A DNA stretch of 64,000 nt from Chitinophagales bacterium. Its GTDB lineage: Bacteria; Bacteroidota; Bacteroidia; Chitinophagales; CAIOSU01. The notes beneath the pieces are model-generated. The model ran no database searches, was not told where the DNA came from, and was given only the letters and a program-made list of their open reading frames with translations. The stretch covers positions 193,013 through 257,012 of the forward strand of contig BPHB01000003.1 of assembly GCA_026003335.1 (NCBI GenBank). Direction: 5' to 3'. A program made the position numbers and the translations under genes. Shown here one piece after another: positions 8,513-18,165 of this stretch; positions within the stretch are counted from its first letter, which is position 1, and each line of letters begins with the position of its first letter.

Positions 8513-11500
8513 CTAACGAATAAGGGTTAAACTGCCTTTGAAATACCGCGGGTTTATGGTGTGAGAGGTGTTATCATTAAAATCCGCCTCCACATGATAC
8601 ACATAAACACCCGGATTACACTCCTTGCCGCGATAGGTGCCATCCCAGCCTACAGTGGGATCAGTAGTTTCAAAGAGTTTTTCGCCCCATCGGTTGAAGA
8701 TGCGCAAACGGAAATGGGTAAAATTGCGGATCTCTACCTTAAACTCGTCATTGATCCCATCCCGATTGGGACTGAACGCATTTGGCACGTAAAGCAGGGG
8801 TAGCTGAGCAGATTCAACATGCACCGAAACCTCAAGGGTATCAGTGCAGTTAATGCTGTCTGTAACGATTAGAGTATATGTTATGCTTTCCTGCGGAGCA
8901 GCCGTTACGGTTGAGCATGTCGTGCAGTTTAAACCAGTAGAAGGGGTCCAGTTATACTGCAGATTACTGCTTCCACCGGTTACCATGAGCTGTACACTTT
9001 CTCCCGGATAAATGGAGGCAGAATCGGGGGTGATTGCAACCGGGATGCTTGACTCCCGTATTTCATACACTGCCCTTGCCAAGCATCCGTTTGTATCACT
9101 TACTTCCAGCTGATAGGTTCCGGGAGCTGCATTCAGAAAAGGAGAGTGTACATTTACGGGTTGCCAGGTGTAGTTTTGAAAACCTGCGGGAGCTGCAAGA
9201 AAAGCACTATCACCTGCACACACCATAATTATCGTATCCGCAAGAGCTATGCCTTTCACGGAAAGAATAGTTGTATGCACACTATCACATCCACCCGATG
9301 CCGACAGAGTATCATGATACATGCCGGGAAGTGTCTGGAAGCTTCCTCCTGCATAAAAACTATCGCCAGCGCAGATGGTAACAGACGCCTGACTGTTGAT
9401 CACATTACTGACATGAAGGGTAGTAACAATAATACTATCACAACCATTTATACCTATGTAATGATCTGTAAACACACCGGGGGCAGTTTGCCAGGCACCT
9501 TGCAGGAAAATGGAATCACCGGCACAAATAGTTCGGGATGTATTTAGTAATGTGGAATCCAATACGCTGAGTATGGTAGTCAAAATGCTGTCACATCCTC
9601 CACTCGCGATAAAAGTGTCCCTGTAAATCCCTGAAGCAGTTTGCCATCCCATACCGGCATAGATACTATCACCCCGGCATATTGAGCTGAACACCGTATC
9701 CTCAATAGTGTTTTCTACTGCCAGAATGAGCTCAATGATGCTGTCGCAGCCCTGCGTGCCGGCAATTGTATCGCTATAAGTGCCCCCCAGGTTGAGCCAC
9801 CTGCCGTTGAAAAGAAAAGAATCTCCGCTGCATATGGTAGCGTAAAGGATAGAAATACTGGTATCTGCCCAATATAGTTGTGTCTGTAACACACTGTCGC
9901 AGCCGGAGGAGGCCGTAAGGGTGTCGTAAAAAGTGCCGGGAGCCGATTGCCAGGCGCCACCGGCAAAGAAGCTGTCACCGGGACAGATGGTTACGTCACG
10001 GGAAGCCGTCAGGGTGGTATTGATAAACAGATGGGTGATGAGCACACTGTCGCAGCCGGAGGAGGCCGTAAGGGTGTCGTAAAAAGTGCCGGGAGCCGAT
10101 TGCCAGGCGCCACCGGCAAAGAAGCTGTCACCGGGACAGATAGTTACGTCACGGGAAGCCGTCAGGGTGGTATTGATAAACAGATGGGTGATGAGCACAC
10201 TGTCGCAGCCGGAGGAGGCCGTAAGGGTGTCGTAAAAAGTGCCGGGAGCCGATTGCCAGGCGCCACCGGCAAAGAAGCTGTCACCGGGGCAGATGGTTAC
10301 GTCACGGGAAGCCGCCAGGGTGGTATTGATAAACAGATGGGTGATGAGCACACTGTCGCAGCCGGAGGAGGCCGTAAGGGTGTCGTAAAAAGTGCCGGGA
10401 GCCGATTGCCAGGCGCCACCGGCAAAGAAGCTGTCTCCGGGACAGATGGTTACGTCACGGGCTATCATAAAGGTATCAAAGACCATAACCTGCAGACTCG
10501 CAGAATCTGAGCAATTACCCTCAGTAATAATTAACCGAACGGTGTAGGTTCCGGGCAGCGAATAGGAATAGCCAGCAACATCTTCCGTTGTGAGCACAGT
10601 ACCATCGCCCATTTCCCACCTGAAGGTAGCAGCAGGTCCGTAAATGCCTGTGTTATTAAAGTCAAAGCTGTTTTGGGAAATACATTGCGGAGTATTGACC
10701 GCAAAGCTTGCAATAGCCGTAGAAACCGTAATGCTTTTTGATGCCACTGCACTTTGTCCCCGGCACTTGTCGGTAATAGTGACGGAATATATGCCACTGA
10801 CTAACGGGGTATATGCGACAGAAGAAGCATGCGAGCCGGTGCTCCATAAATAAGTGTATGGCAGAGATAAGCTGCCCGATCCTGCAGCAGACAGGCTGAC
10901 GGCTGTACCTGCGCAAACCGAATCCGGTCCGATAATGGTTGCGCTGAGGGGCTGGTTGTCTGTAATAAAAAGGGTATCCCGTTTAAACACATTACAGGCG
11001 CATACATCCTGATAGGTAAGCATGATACTTTCTGTGCCTTCATTTATACCATCCACGATTGTCCGTATGTGCACAATGGCTGACATCTGGGTGGGGAGAA
11101 TGACCACGCTGTCAGGAATGGTTTGATAGTCTGTGCCGTTGATAGCCGTGCCGGAGATGGCATAGTGGATGATCAAAGTATCTGCTATGGCACTGCTATC
11201 ACTTCGGGTAAAGACAAAGGCCCCATCCTGGCAACCTTCGTAGATATTTTTTGTGCCGGAGCTATCGGTAGCCAACAGGGATACATTACTTCCGGAAGTA
11301 AAGCTTTTCGCTTTCAGAAAAACTCCGGAATCATATAAATCATCACCCACATCTGCAATGACTATTTTGATATGGTAAGTATCACAGGGCACCACTACCA
11401 TGGTGGCGGTCAGCGTCACTGTGTAACCATCATATTCGGTAACTGTACCAAAGGTATTGGAAACGTAATAGGCTGAATTCGCCAGCGAAATACAACCTGA

Positions 11501-12457
11501 GGGCAACTGATTGGGAGCGGGGGAACCGCTGTTGACCGAGTTAATGGCCACGGGGATGGAGGTGCCCGGTATTAAAGCAATATTGGTATTAGGGCTATAG
11601 CCAGGACCGGTAACTAGGAATGCAAAGGCATCATTATAAATATCGCAGACAAACTCCGGGTATTCTTCAGAGGCAAAAATATATTCAAAGGTAACGGTAT
11701 CATTGAATGCAACAAAGTCAAATTCAAGAACGGCAGCATCTTCGGATGGATTTTGTGATAATCCAAACAGCTGATCCAGGTCGGCATCCCCAGGCATTCC
11801 CCACCCTTCGGTGGCATCACTGACCGTATTAGGGCCCGGAGCTAAATCAATGTTGCCGGAAGTGAGTAGTACTCCGTTTTTTATCCCTAGTGCATCAGCG
11901 TTGTAGAAGTATCCTATGGCCTGTGGCATGCCGGTATAAGTAATGTTAAATGCCTCCACACAGGAGCCCAATAGCACATCCTTTACCAACTGATCATAGG
12001 TATATAGAGTATCGTTCGTTATGAGTGGCGGAGCCGGAGGAGGGCAGTTGATGCCTATAGAGGGGACAACATCCTGTGTAGCAAAAACGCCTCCACTGCG
12101 CACTAACATGCCGTTGTAGAACACCTGGTAGGAACCATTGCCATATAAGCAACACATGCCATCACCGATTGCATCATAAATAACAAAAGCATAACAGCCG
12201 GATGCACTGACGCATACCTGCTGTGTATAGGTTGCCTGAAGAAAGGCAGGATAAGGACCTCCGGAAGTAATGACTGTATTGGTGTTCAAATCATATAGCT
12301 CCCATGTAGTTTCATCACCATAAAGATCAGTTTGAATGACAATAGTTACAGTAGCCTGCGGGCATTGGCTATTTCCCTCAATACCCCAACTCACCCAGAA
12401 CAAAACGAAAATTGCAATAACAAATCGTTTGCTTAAAAGGATATAGTTCATCACCAT
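8513..12457 (-). CDS. Large T9SS type B secreted protein: choice-of-anchor L, PKD, eight 50-residue repeats, CHU_C domain
   Basis: The order from the N-terminus is: signal peptide; a beta-sandwich segment with GDGMCCLYGNGSY; a choice-of-anchor L domain (about residues 150-390, with FIFASEEY-like IFASEEYPEF and NDAFAFLVTGPG); a Calx-beta-like segment (INGTDYQTIPDSV); Ig-like and PKD domains (FRWEMGDGT); eight repeats of the form TICxGDSFxxxGxWQxxPGxYxDTLxxxxGCDS; another Ig-like domain; and the gliding-motility-associated C-terminal domain (PNAFSPNRDGIND, FNRWGEKLFE), the type B T9SS signal. It is probably exported by T9SS and surface-bound or released, with an adhesin-like role as inference. 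Four central repeats are nearly identical in DNA. Start at 12457, with a second ATG at 12451. Confidence 0.85.
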   Translation of the reverse strand: MVMNYILLSKRFVIAIFVLFWVSWGIEGNSQCPQATVTIVIQTDLYGDETTWELYDLNTNTVITSGGPYPAFLQATYTQQVCVSASGCYAFVIYDAIGDGMCCLYGNGSYQVFYNGMLVRSGGVFATQDVVPSIGINCPPPAPPLITNDTLYTYDQLVKDVLLGSCVEAFNITYTGMPQAIGYFYNADALGIKNGVLLTSGNIDLAPGPNTVSDATEGWGMPGDADLDQLFGLSQNPSEDAAVLEFDFVAFNDTVTFEYIFASEEYPEFVCDIYNDAFAFLVTGPGYSPNTNIALIPGTSIPVAINSVNSGSPAPNQLPSGCISLANSAYYVSNTFGTVTEYDGYTVTLTATMVVVPCDTYHIKIVIADVGDDLYDSGVFLKAKSFTSGSNVSLLATDSSGTKNIYEGCQDGAFVFTRSDSSAIADTLIIHYAISGTAINGTDYQTIPDSVVILPTQMSAIVHIRTIVDGINEGTESIMLTYQDVCACNVFKRDTLFITDNQPLSATIIGPDSVCAGTAVSLSAAGSGSLSLPYTYLWSTGSHASSVAYTPLVSGIYSVTITDKCRGQSAVASKSITVSTAIASFAVNTPQCISQNSFDFNNTGIYGPAATFRWEMGDGTVLTTEDVAGYSYSLPGTYTVRLIITEGNCSDSASLQVMVFDTFMIARDVTICPGDSFFAGGAWQSAPGTFYDTLTASSGCDSVLITHLFINTTLAASRDVTICPGDSFFAGGAWQSAPGTFYDTLTASSGCDSVLITHLFINTTLTASRDVTICPGDSFFAGGAWQSAPGTFYDTLTASSGCDSVLITHLFINTTLTASRDVTICPGDSFFAGGAWQSAPGTFYDTLTASSGCDSVLQTQLYWADTSISILYATICSGDSFLFNGRWLNLGGTYSDTIAGTQGCDSIIELILAVENTIEDTVFSSICRGDSIYAGMGWQTASGIYRDTFIASGGCDSILTTILSVLDSTLLNTSRTICAGDSIFLQGAWQTAPGVFTDHYIGINGCDSIIVTTLHVSNVINSQASVTICAGDSFYAGGSFQTLPGMYHDTLSASGGCDSVHTTILSVKGIALADTIIMVCAGDSAFLAAPAGFQNYTWQPVNVHSPFLNAAPGTYQLEVSDTNGCLARAVYEIRESSIPVAITPDSASIYPGESVQLMVTGGSSNLQYNWTPSTGLNCTTCSTVTAAPQESITYTLIVTDSINCTDTLEVSVHVESAQLPLLYVPNAFSPNRDGINDEFKVEIRNFTHFRLRIFNRWGEKLFETTDPTVGWDGTYRGKECNPGVYVYHVEADFNDNTSHTINPRYFKGSLTLIR
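9890..10461. repeat. 153-bp tandem repeat, about 3.7 near-identical copies, inside the type B adhesin gene
   Basis: The string ACACTGTCGC recurs at 9891, 10044, 10197 and 10350, an exact 153-base period (51 codons). The copies differ by only a few bases and the last breaks off at about 10461. Flanking repeats in the same protein keep the amino-acid pattern but have diverged in DNA. This points to recent in-frame amplification or gene conversion of the central copies. Confidence 0.95.
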
Positions 12458-12585
12458 TAAATTTCATAAATCTGAAGTGAAAAAGAAAAAAAAGCGTTAA
12501 AGTGCACGTGCGAAAGATTTAGCAGCTTAAGATATTCGGTAAGTAAGATTGATAGTAATTTTAAAAAGGGTATTAAGGGGATTAC

Positions 12586-14700
12586 ATGCAAATATGGTTT
12601 CTGATAGGATTGCTTTTGGCAGGGCTTATGAGTGCTGCGGGTTCTAACCTGCAAAATCATAAGCACTCTCCTGCATCCTATCTGCCGGATCTGAATGCAC
12701 AGCGGCTGTGCCGGTCGTATTTTCCTAACGAGCAGTTGCCGGGCGAAGGAAATGCAATCGTTGAGGAGGTAGTTTCTTTTCTGAAAAAAAATTATTCCTC
12801 GTTTCAGATAAAATATTCGGAGCCGGTACTTCTTTTTGACATCACGAGTCCCGGAGGCAGACATCTTACCTTTGAGCAGTATTTTGCGGGTGTGCCGGTA
12901 TTTGATTCGCAGGTAAAAGTCAATCTGGATAAACAAAACCGTATTCGCTCAGTGTTTGATAATGCCTGGCCCGCTCACTCCTGGAATCCAGATGCACTGA
13001 AAGCGTCTTATGCTGCCATGGATGAATCACATATTGTTACTTTTTCCCGGAAAAACTATGGGATAGATACCCCTTTTGTACGGAGCCGAAAAGGCATTGC
13101 AGTTGTAAACGACACACCCCGCATATTAGTAGAAATAGAATGGTGGGATATGGAAGCAAATACACACTTTTTAATGTGGACAGACGAAACGTTACAGGTT
13201 TATATGAAACGTGACCTCAATGTGTACTTTAGCGACTCTCTGGTGACGGCTCAAGCCATGGTGTTTATCCCCGACCCACTTACTTCAGCGCAAAGGTTTT
13301 ACGGCCCTCCCTATATAGACGCAGAAGATGCGGATGTACCCGAGCTCAATGCAGAACGCAAACCGGTCTCTGTCCTCGTGACCTATGACGGGACTGCCTA
13401 CAGGCTGGAAAACCCCTGGGTGTTGATTTACAATCTGAGCCCTCCGGATTCAGCCCCGGTCGTGTCCCAGAGTCCTTACTTTGACTTTACACGTTCCAGG
13501 TCGGGATTTGAAGATGCAAATGCGTTTTATCATCTTGCTGAATTTAACCGCTATGTGCACTCTCTGGGTTTTGATAGCCTGGCCAATTTTCAGGTTATTG
13601 CAGACCCGCATGCAGGCACACAGGACAATTCAGCCTTTACACCCGGGGCTTTCGGCCCGCAATTGACTTTCGGCACTGGAGGGGTGGATGATGCCGAAGA
13701 TGCCGATGTCATTATACACGAATATGCACATGCCCTCTCTCATCGGGCTGCTCCTTTTACCAATAATGGTCACGAACGCAAATCGGTGGATGAAGGCATT
13801 GGCGACTATTTTGCAACGTCCTATTCAAGAAATATCAGTGCGTTTCGCTGGGCAGATATGTTTACCTGGGACGGACATAATGAGAGCGAACCGTGGGGAT
13901 GGCCCGGGAGAACTGCACTAACTCACCGTGTGTATGCCCTGCCCGATACAATGCTGAATTACAGCATTCATGACAATGGTCAGATTTTGAATCATGCATT
14001 GATGCTCATCTGGGAACAGATTGGCAAGGAGAAAACCGATAAGCTGGTGCTGCAAATGCTCTATAGTCTTGCTTCAAACATGAGAATGGGAGATGCTGCT
14101 TTGTTGCTGTTTGATGCGGACTCTGCTTTGTTTCAGGGTGCTAATTACTGTGTTATTTTTCATGCTTTGATGCAGAAAGGCTTTATAGATTCATTTGGCG
14201 TACAGGCATGTAAAGTACTGGATACACGTATTCTTGCCGATGCGGGTGAAGACCGGGTTTTGTGTTTTGGAGAACAAACTGAAATAGGTAAAAATACGAT
14301 GGCGGAGCCCGGTTATAGTTATCAGTGGAAGCCAGCTGTCGGACTGAGTGATGCTTTTGCTCCGATGACTAAAGCTGCACCAGAGGCCACCACGCGCTAC
14401 ATACTCACCGTCACGGCTTTTGACGGCAGGTATAACACCGATACCGTTGAGGTGCGTATAGAATCCTGTGAGGTGCAGCTCACGGTGCTTCCGGAAACAG
14501 CAATTCTTACCTTTCCACCTCAATCGGCCGATAATGCCATTGCATTATATGATGTGAGCGGCAAGCGGTTGTTGCAGGTTGAGGGGATTAGCGACAATCA
14601 ATATGCTTTCAGCATACGCATGCTGCCTGCAGGCATCTATCTTTTGCGGGCAAAAACCAACCGGGGTACGCAAACGCTAAAGTTGAAAAAATTACGTTGA
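12586..14700 (+). CDS. Secreted M36 (fungalysin)-like zinc metalloprotease with T9SS type A sorting domain
   Basis: After a signal peptide (MQIWFLIGLLLAGLMSAAG) comes an FTP-like propeptide (about residues 30-190; LTFEQYFAGVPVFDSQVKV). The catalytic domain holds HEYAH near residue 380 as the zinc-binding HExxH, followed by DEGIGDYFA, whose Glu is the likely third ligand, in the arrangement seen in M36 and related gluzincins. An Ig-like segment (DAGEDRVLCFGE) and a C-terminal type A sorting domain (YDVSGKRLLQVEG, LPAGIYLLRA, ending KLKKLR) follow. It is a probable extracellular protease exported through T9SS. It is divergent from the type B adhesin gene, with about 130 bases between them. Confidence 0.82.
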   Translation: MQIWFLIGLLLAGLMSAAGSNLQNHKHSPASYLPDLNAQRLCRSYFPNEQLPGEGNAIVEEVVSFLKKNYSSFQIKYSEPVLLFDITSPGGRHLTFEQYFAGVPVFDSQVKVNLDKQNRIRSVFDNAWPAHSWNPDALKASYAAMDESHIVTFSRKNYGIDTPFVRSRKGIAVVNDTPRILVEIEWWDMEANTHFLMWTDETLQVYMKRDLNVYFSDSLVTAQAMVFIPDPLTSAQRFYGPPYIDAEDADVPELNAERKPVSVLVTYDGTAYRLENPWVLIYNLSPPDSAPVVSQSPYFDFTRSRSGFEDANAFYHLAEFNRYVHSLGFDSLANFQVIADPHAGTQDNSAFTPGAFGPQLTFGTGGVDDAEDADVIIHEYAHALSHRAAPFTNNGHERKSVDEGIGDYFATSYSRNISAFRWADMFTWDGHNESEPWGWPGRTALTHRVYALPDTMLNYSIHDNGQILNHALMLIWEQIGKEKTDKLVLQMLYSLASNMRMGDAALLLFDADSALFQGANYCVIFHALMQKGFIDSFGVQACKVLDTRILADAGEDRVLCFGEQTEIGKNTMAEPGYSYQWKPAVGLSDAFAPMTKAAPEATTRYILTVTAFDGRYNTDTVEVRIESCEVQLTVLPETAILTFPPQSADNAIALYDVSGKRLLQVEGISDNQYAFSIRMLPAGIYLLRAKTNRGTQTLKLKKLR

Positions 14701-14708
14701 TGTTTGCA

Positions 14709-15569
14709 TTATTTTGCTTTCGCCGGACGTAATGACAACACAGGTATTGAGCTGCGGGTAATAATTTTTTTAGCCCGCGACCCCAGGATGGCTTCATTGA
14801 TGGACTCTTCTCTGACCATGATGATGATTAAATCTGCTTTTACCTTCCGGGCGTATTCCATCACCGAATCGGCTACGTCTTCATGACGGATCATTTGGGT
14901 TTTTACATCAATGTTTTCTTTTATTAATTGGTCGGTCACCTTATTGAGCTGCAGTTTCAGCTCGCTGAGATTATAACGAAATTCCTCAAAGAATGTAGAC
15001 ACCGAGATAACATGCACTGTGGAGGCAAACAATTTTGCAAAGCCCATGGCATATTTTACCTTCTGGGTTGTTTCTTTTGTGGTGTCCAGAGGCAGAACAA
15101 TTGTTTTAAACTGAGGTTTTTTCTGTGGTTCACGAATAGTAATTACCGGGCATTCCGACAGATGCACCAGGCGGTAAGCCGTTGAGCCCAACAGATAGCG
15201 GTTCACTTCCGTGATGCCCCGCACACCGTGTGTCCCCATGACGATAAGGTCAGTTTTTTGCTCTTTGGCAAATTTTTGAATTTCTTCAGTGACATTGCCG
15301 CTGACAACATGCGCCTTGATTTTCACACCAAGGAGAGAAGCGTTTTCTTTCTGAATCTGTGTGAGTTTTTCGCTTACTGCTTTTTCCACTACCTTTTTCA
15401 TATCCAGAATTTCACTCAGGTGTGAGTGTAGCTCATACAGTTCCAGCACATGGAGCAAACTAATCTCTGCTTCGGTAAGCCGTGCCAGCGTGCCGGCATA
15501 ATTTAGCGCATTCAGTGATAGCTGGGAAAAATCTGTGGGTACAAGAATCTTTTTGAATTTAAGGCGCAT
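14709..15569 (-). CDS. Tandem universal stress protein (two UspA domains)
   Basis: Two UspA folds lie in tandem: residues about 1-147 (KILVPTDFSQLSLNAL ... VMGTHGVRGI ... LLGSTAYRLVHLSECPVITI) and 150-286 (KTIVLPLDTT ... ILGSRAKKIITRSSIPVLSL). The first half keeps the ATP-binding G-x2-G-x9-GS pattern. The second has lost the first glycines (IIMVREESINEAILGS), so only one nucleotide site may be functional. It is cytoplasmic and presumably helps stress or starvation responses; the specific role is unknown. It converges on the metalloprotease gene with an 8-base gap, and stands alone on its strand. Confidence 0.88.
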   Translation of the reverse strand: MRLKFKKILVPTDFSQLSLNALNYAGTLARLTEAEISLLHVLELYELHSHLSEILDMKKVVEKAVSEKLTQIQKENASLLGVKIKAHVVSGNVTEEIQKFAKEQKTDLIVMGTHGVRGITEVNRYLLGSTAYRLVHLSECPVITIREPQKKPQFKTIVLPLDTTKETTQKVKYAMGFAKLFASTVHVISVSTFFEEFRYNLSELKLQLNKVTDQLIKENIDVKTQMIRHEDVADSVMEYARKVKADLIIIMVREESINEAILGSRAKKIITRSSIPVLSLRPAKAK

Positions 15570-15622
15570 GCTAATTAGATTTATTCAGGCAAATATACAG
15601 GCAAGGCGTCAATTTTCAATAT

Positions 15623-18160
15623 TTATTGACCGGGATTGAATCCCTGCAAATCAATTCCAAAGCGTACACCCCACTTATTTTCATGTACACTGCTGAAGCC
15701 AAAAATAAAATCTACCCGCAGTATGCGAAGAATATTTTCAATGCCTGCGTTTACTTCAAAGTAGTCACGATAGTCGGCAGAATACAGAAAATGTATTCCA
15801 GCCACAGCCTGCAATTTGAGTTTGCGTATGCCAGGAATTTTATTGAAAAGGAATCCATCAAAATTATGTTCAAAATGGACTTCTACAAACGGACGTGTTG
15901 TGCTGACTTTGAAATAACGGGCTGTGGAATCCGAGGCGTAATAGTCAAGCAGCTGAAATCCCTCGCGGTAGTGAATGCCAAACCAGGTTTTGTTGCCATA
16001 AAAATGTTTGTAATCCATCAGGTAGAGTGTATTGCTGTTGATAAAGGTCCCAGCTTTCACACTGTAAGTGGTATTGCCTGCAATACCCAAAGAGACACGG
16101 TCGGCAAGTTCCAGCTCCAGGAAATCGAAATTCAGGTCGCTGGACAAAATTCCCGGGATGGATTTTTTATAAGTCAGGCTAATGCGCGGATATTTAGACC
16201 CCAGGATAACTTTCTGATAGGGGCGGGATAAGTACCGCTGTCCTGGCCGATATTGAAGAGTTACAGCAAGAATAAAGGCTTCATGCTGCTTAAATTCGGG
16301 TACGTTGGCGGTAAATTCGGTATCTGCGGCTTTTCGCACAGTGAGGGAGGATGTATTTTCCAGAGGCCATCGGAAGGCAAACCACAGGGAGGTGCGCAAC
16401 ACTAAACCGTTAACCAACTCATAGCGGTGCCTGAAAGTAATAAAGCCTTCCTCAAAAATTTTCATGTAGTTTCTTCCTATCAGCAGTGTGTAAAAGGAAT
16501 TGATGGGTTCCGAGATAGGTGTATTTCTGTTAAACTGGAAGACATAGCGGCCTCCTTCTGCTTCTACATAGGCAAGCTTTTCGGGTTTGTATTCGTAACG
16601 TATTCGCAGCTTGCCGTTCACATGGCGATTGGAAAATCCATATCGGGCCGCAGGTTCAAGAATCAGCATCCTTTTTTTGTCCAGTTCCTTGCGGATGGTT
16701 GCGCTTAAGGAAAGATTAAATCCCTCTACTGTGTTATACTGCACTCCGGCAAGATAGGGGGCAAAAGTGACATCCACTTTTCTGTAACTATTACGGTAGT
16801 TGTATCCCAGCAACAAATCCCACGCATTAAATTGGTTGGCCTCCTTATCCAGTTTTCGCCTGAATTCCCTGGAATTGCGAAGCTGTTCAAGGCTGTCTTT
16901 TTTTGCATAATCTTCGGCTTCTTCCTGTGTGAGCGGTACCGGACGGTTGGCAGCCCAATAGGCAGAGTCTTTTGTATTGGCTTCTTCGTCAACCCTGAGA
17001 ACTTCATTGCTGAAGTCCTTTTTTGAAACAGGTACATTCACTTCGCAATCGCGGTAAACAAGAGCGTAATTGCCGGAGCCATGAATGCCCAGGATTTTAA
17101 AGCTGAATTCAAGGGTGAGTGAAAGAGTCATCCAGATGGAGTCCTGTACAAGAGTGTTCACCTGTCTGATGCGCAGGGAGTCCAGAAATTTCATCTGATT
17201 GTCGCGGGTAAGCAGGAGGTCCAGACTGTGGATGCTCCATTCATCTTCTACGATGTAAATGCTTCCGGTGAACACCGGATCATTTGTTCTTTTCGGGATA
17301 ACCTGTATTTTATTGATCAGTCGGCCGTTATCTTCAAATACACCGGTGAGCTTGTAGCGGTAGTGCAGCAGCGCATTATCGGCAATCGGAGAGATAAAAC
17401 CGCGGTCAGTCAGAAACTCGGGCTGAATGAGATTTTTATAAAAGTCAAACCGGTAAAAATCGCCTGCGCGATTCCAGCTGAATCCTTGGCTGTCGCCGCT
17501 GACTTTGGATGAAATTACAGTTTCGCTTACTCGGTCGGGTTTTTTAAAAGTCAATTCAGAAATAGATTCAGACAAATAAAGGATGCCTGCATTGTTGGAG
17601 TCCAGGGAGCCGTCAAAGTTTACCGGTTGCCCGAATATTTTATCCGGTGCACTGACAATTCGTTGCAGTCCCTTGGCATAAGCCATGCATTGGTAGCTTT
17701 GTACCTGCGCGTAATGGGATGACCTTTTTTCAATAGCCTTTCGGATTACGGCATAGGCCGGATCTTCGGAGGCGCTGACTACTACTTCGCTGAGCAGAAT
17801 ATCCTCAGGTGTGAGCGAAACATTCAGTTCTATATCTGCATGGGCTATATCTACTGCAATGGATTTTTTGGTAAAGCCGATATAGTGAAAAACAATGGTG
17901 TACGTGCCTTCGGCAAGTGCTAACTGATAGCGCCCTTCCTGATTGGTAGTAGTGCCTTTTGTTGTGCCCAGCACATATACGTTGGCAAAGGGTAGGGGTT
18001 TCCCGCTGTCATCGCTTACCCGGCCATAAAGGGTATAAGCGAATGCAGCGTTTGAGAAAAGCACACAAAAAAATATGAGTTGCAAAGGCAAATTGCACCG
18101 GGTTGTAACAGAAACAATGTTAGTAAAGGTTTTAAATAAAAATTCAGGAAGCCCACGCAA
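15623..18160 (-). CDS. DUF5686 family outer-membrane protein with N-terminal carboxypeptidase-like beta domain
   Basis: An N-terminal signal segment (LIFFCVLFSNAAFA) precedes a CarboxypepD_reg-like domain (GRVSDDSGKPLPFANVYV, about residues 45-120). The DUF5686 region follows (ASEDPAYAVIRKAIEKR, then YQCMAYAKGLQRI) and runs into a long predicted beta-barrel ending in alternating aromatic strands. The 845-residue length is usual for the family. Its role is unknown, though it is outer-membrane located by architecture. It starts only 5 bases after the stop of the preceding barrel gene (18166-19404), so both are probably translated together. The frame opens with TTG at 18160; no ATG lies upstream of the signal segment, so the exact start is uncertain. 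Confidence 0.8.
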   Translation of the reverse strand: MRGLPEFLFKTFTNIVSVTTRCNLPLQLIFFCVLFSNAAFAYTLYGRVSDDSGKPLPFANVYVLGTTKGTTTNQEGRYQLALAEGTYTIVFHYIGFTKKSIAVDIAHADIELNVSLTPEDILLSEVVVSASEDPAYAVIRKAIEKRSSHYAQVQSYQCMAYAKGLQRIVSAPDKIFGQPVNFDGSLDSNNAGILYLSESISELTFKKPDRVSETVISSKVSGDSQGFSWNRAGDFYRFDFYKNLIQPEFLTDRGFISPIADNALLHYRYKLTGVFEDNGRLINKIQVIPKRTNDPVFTGSIYIVEDEWSIHSLDLLLTRDNQMKFLDSLRIRQVNTLVQDSIWMTLSLTLEFSFKILGIHGSGNYALVYRDCEVNVPVSKKDFSNEVLRVDEEANTKDSAYWAANRPVPLTQEEAEDYAKKDSLEQLRNSREFRRKLDKEANQFNAWDLLLGYNYRNSYRKVDVTFAPYLAGVQYNTVEGFNLSLSATIRKELDKKRMLILEPAARYGFSNRHVNGKLRIRYEYKPEKLAYVEAEGGRYVFQFNRNTPISEPINSFYTLLIGRNYMKIFEEGFITFRHRYELVNGLVLRTSLWFAFRWPLENTSSLTVRKAADTEFTANVPEFKQHEAFILAVTLQYRPGQRYLSRPYQKVILGSKYPRISLTYKKSIPGILSSDLNFDFLELELADRVSLGIAGNTTYSVKAGTFINSNTLYLMDYKHFYGNKTWFGIHYREGFQLLDYYASDSTARYFKVSTTRPFVEVHFEHNFDGFLFNKIPGIRKLKLQAVAGIHFLYSADYRDYFEVNAGIENILRILRVDFIFGFSSVHENKWGVRFGIDLQGFNPGQ

Positions 18161-18165
18161 GGAGG

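Noticed and set aside
8509-8528. Hairpin AACCCT-AACGAATA-AGGGTT between convergent genes
   Set aside because: Only 6-bp arms with an 8-nt loop and no T-run; too weak to call a terminator.
9947-10510. 187-residue forward ORF rich in GTDGYVTG repeats
   Set aside because: Antisense of the 153-bp repeats of the type B adhesin gene; open only because the repeat period is a multiple of three.
12457-12936. 159-residue reverse ORF overlapping the start of the metalloprotease gene
   Set aside because: It runs antisense through the intergenic region and the signal and propeptide codons of a well supported gene; no domain or signal is recognisable.
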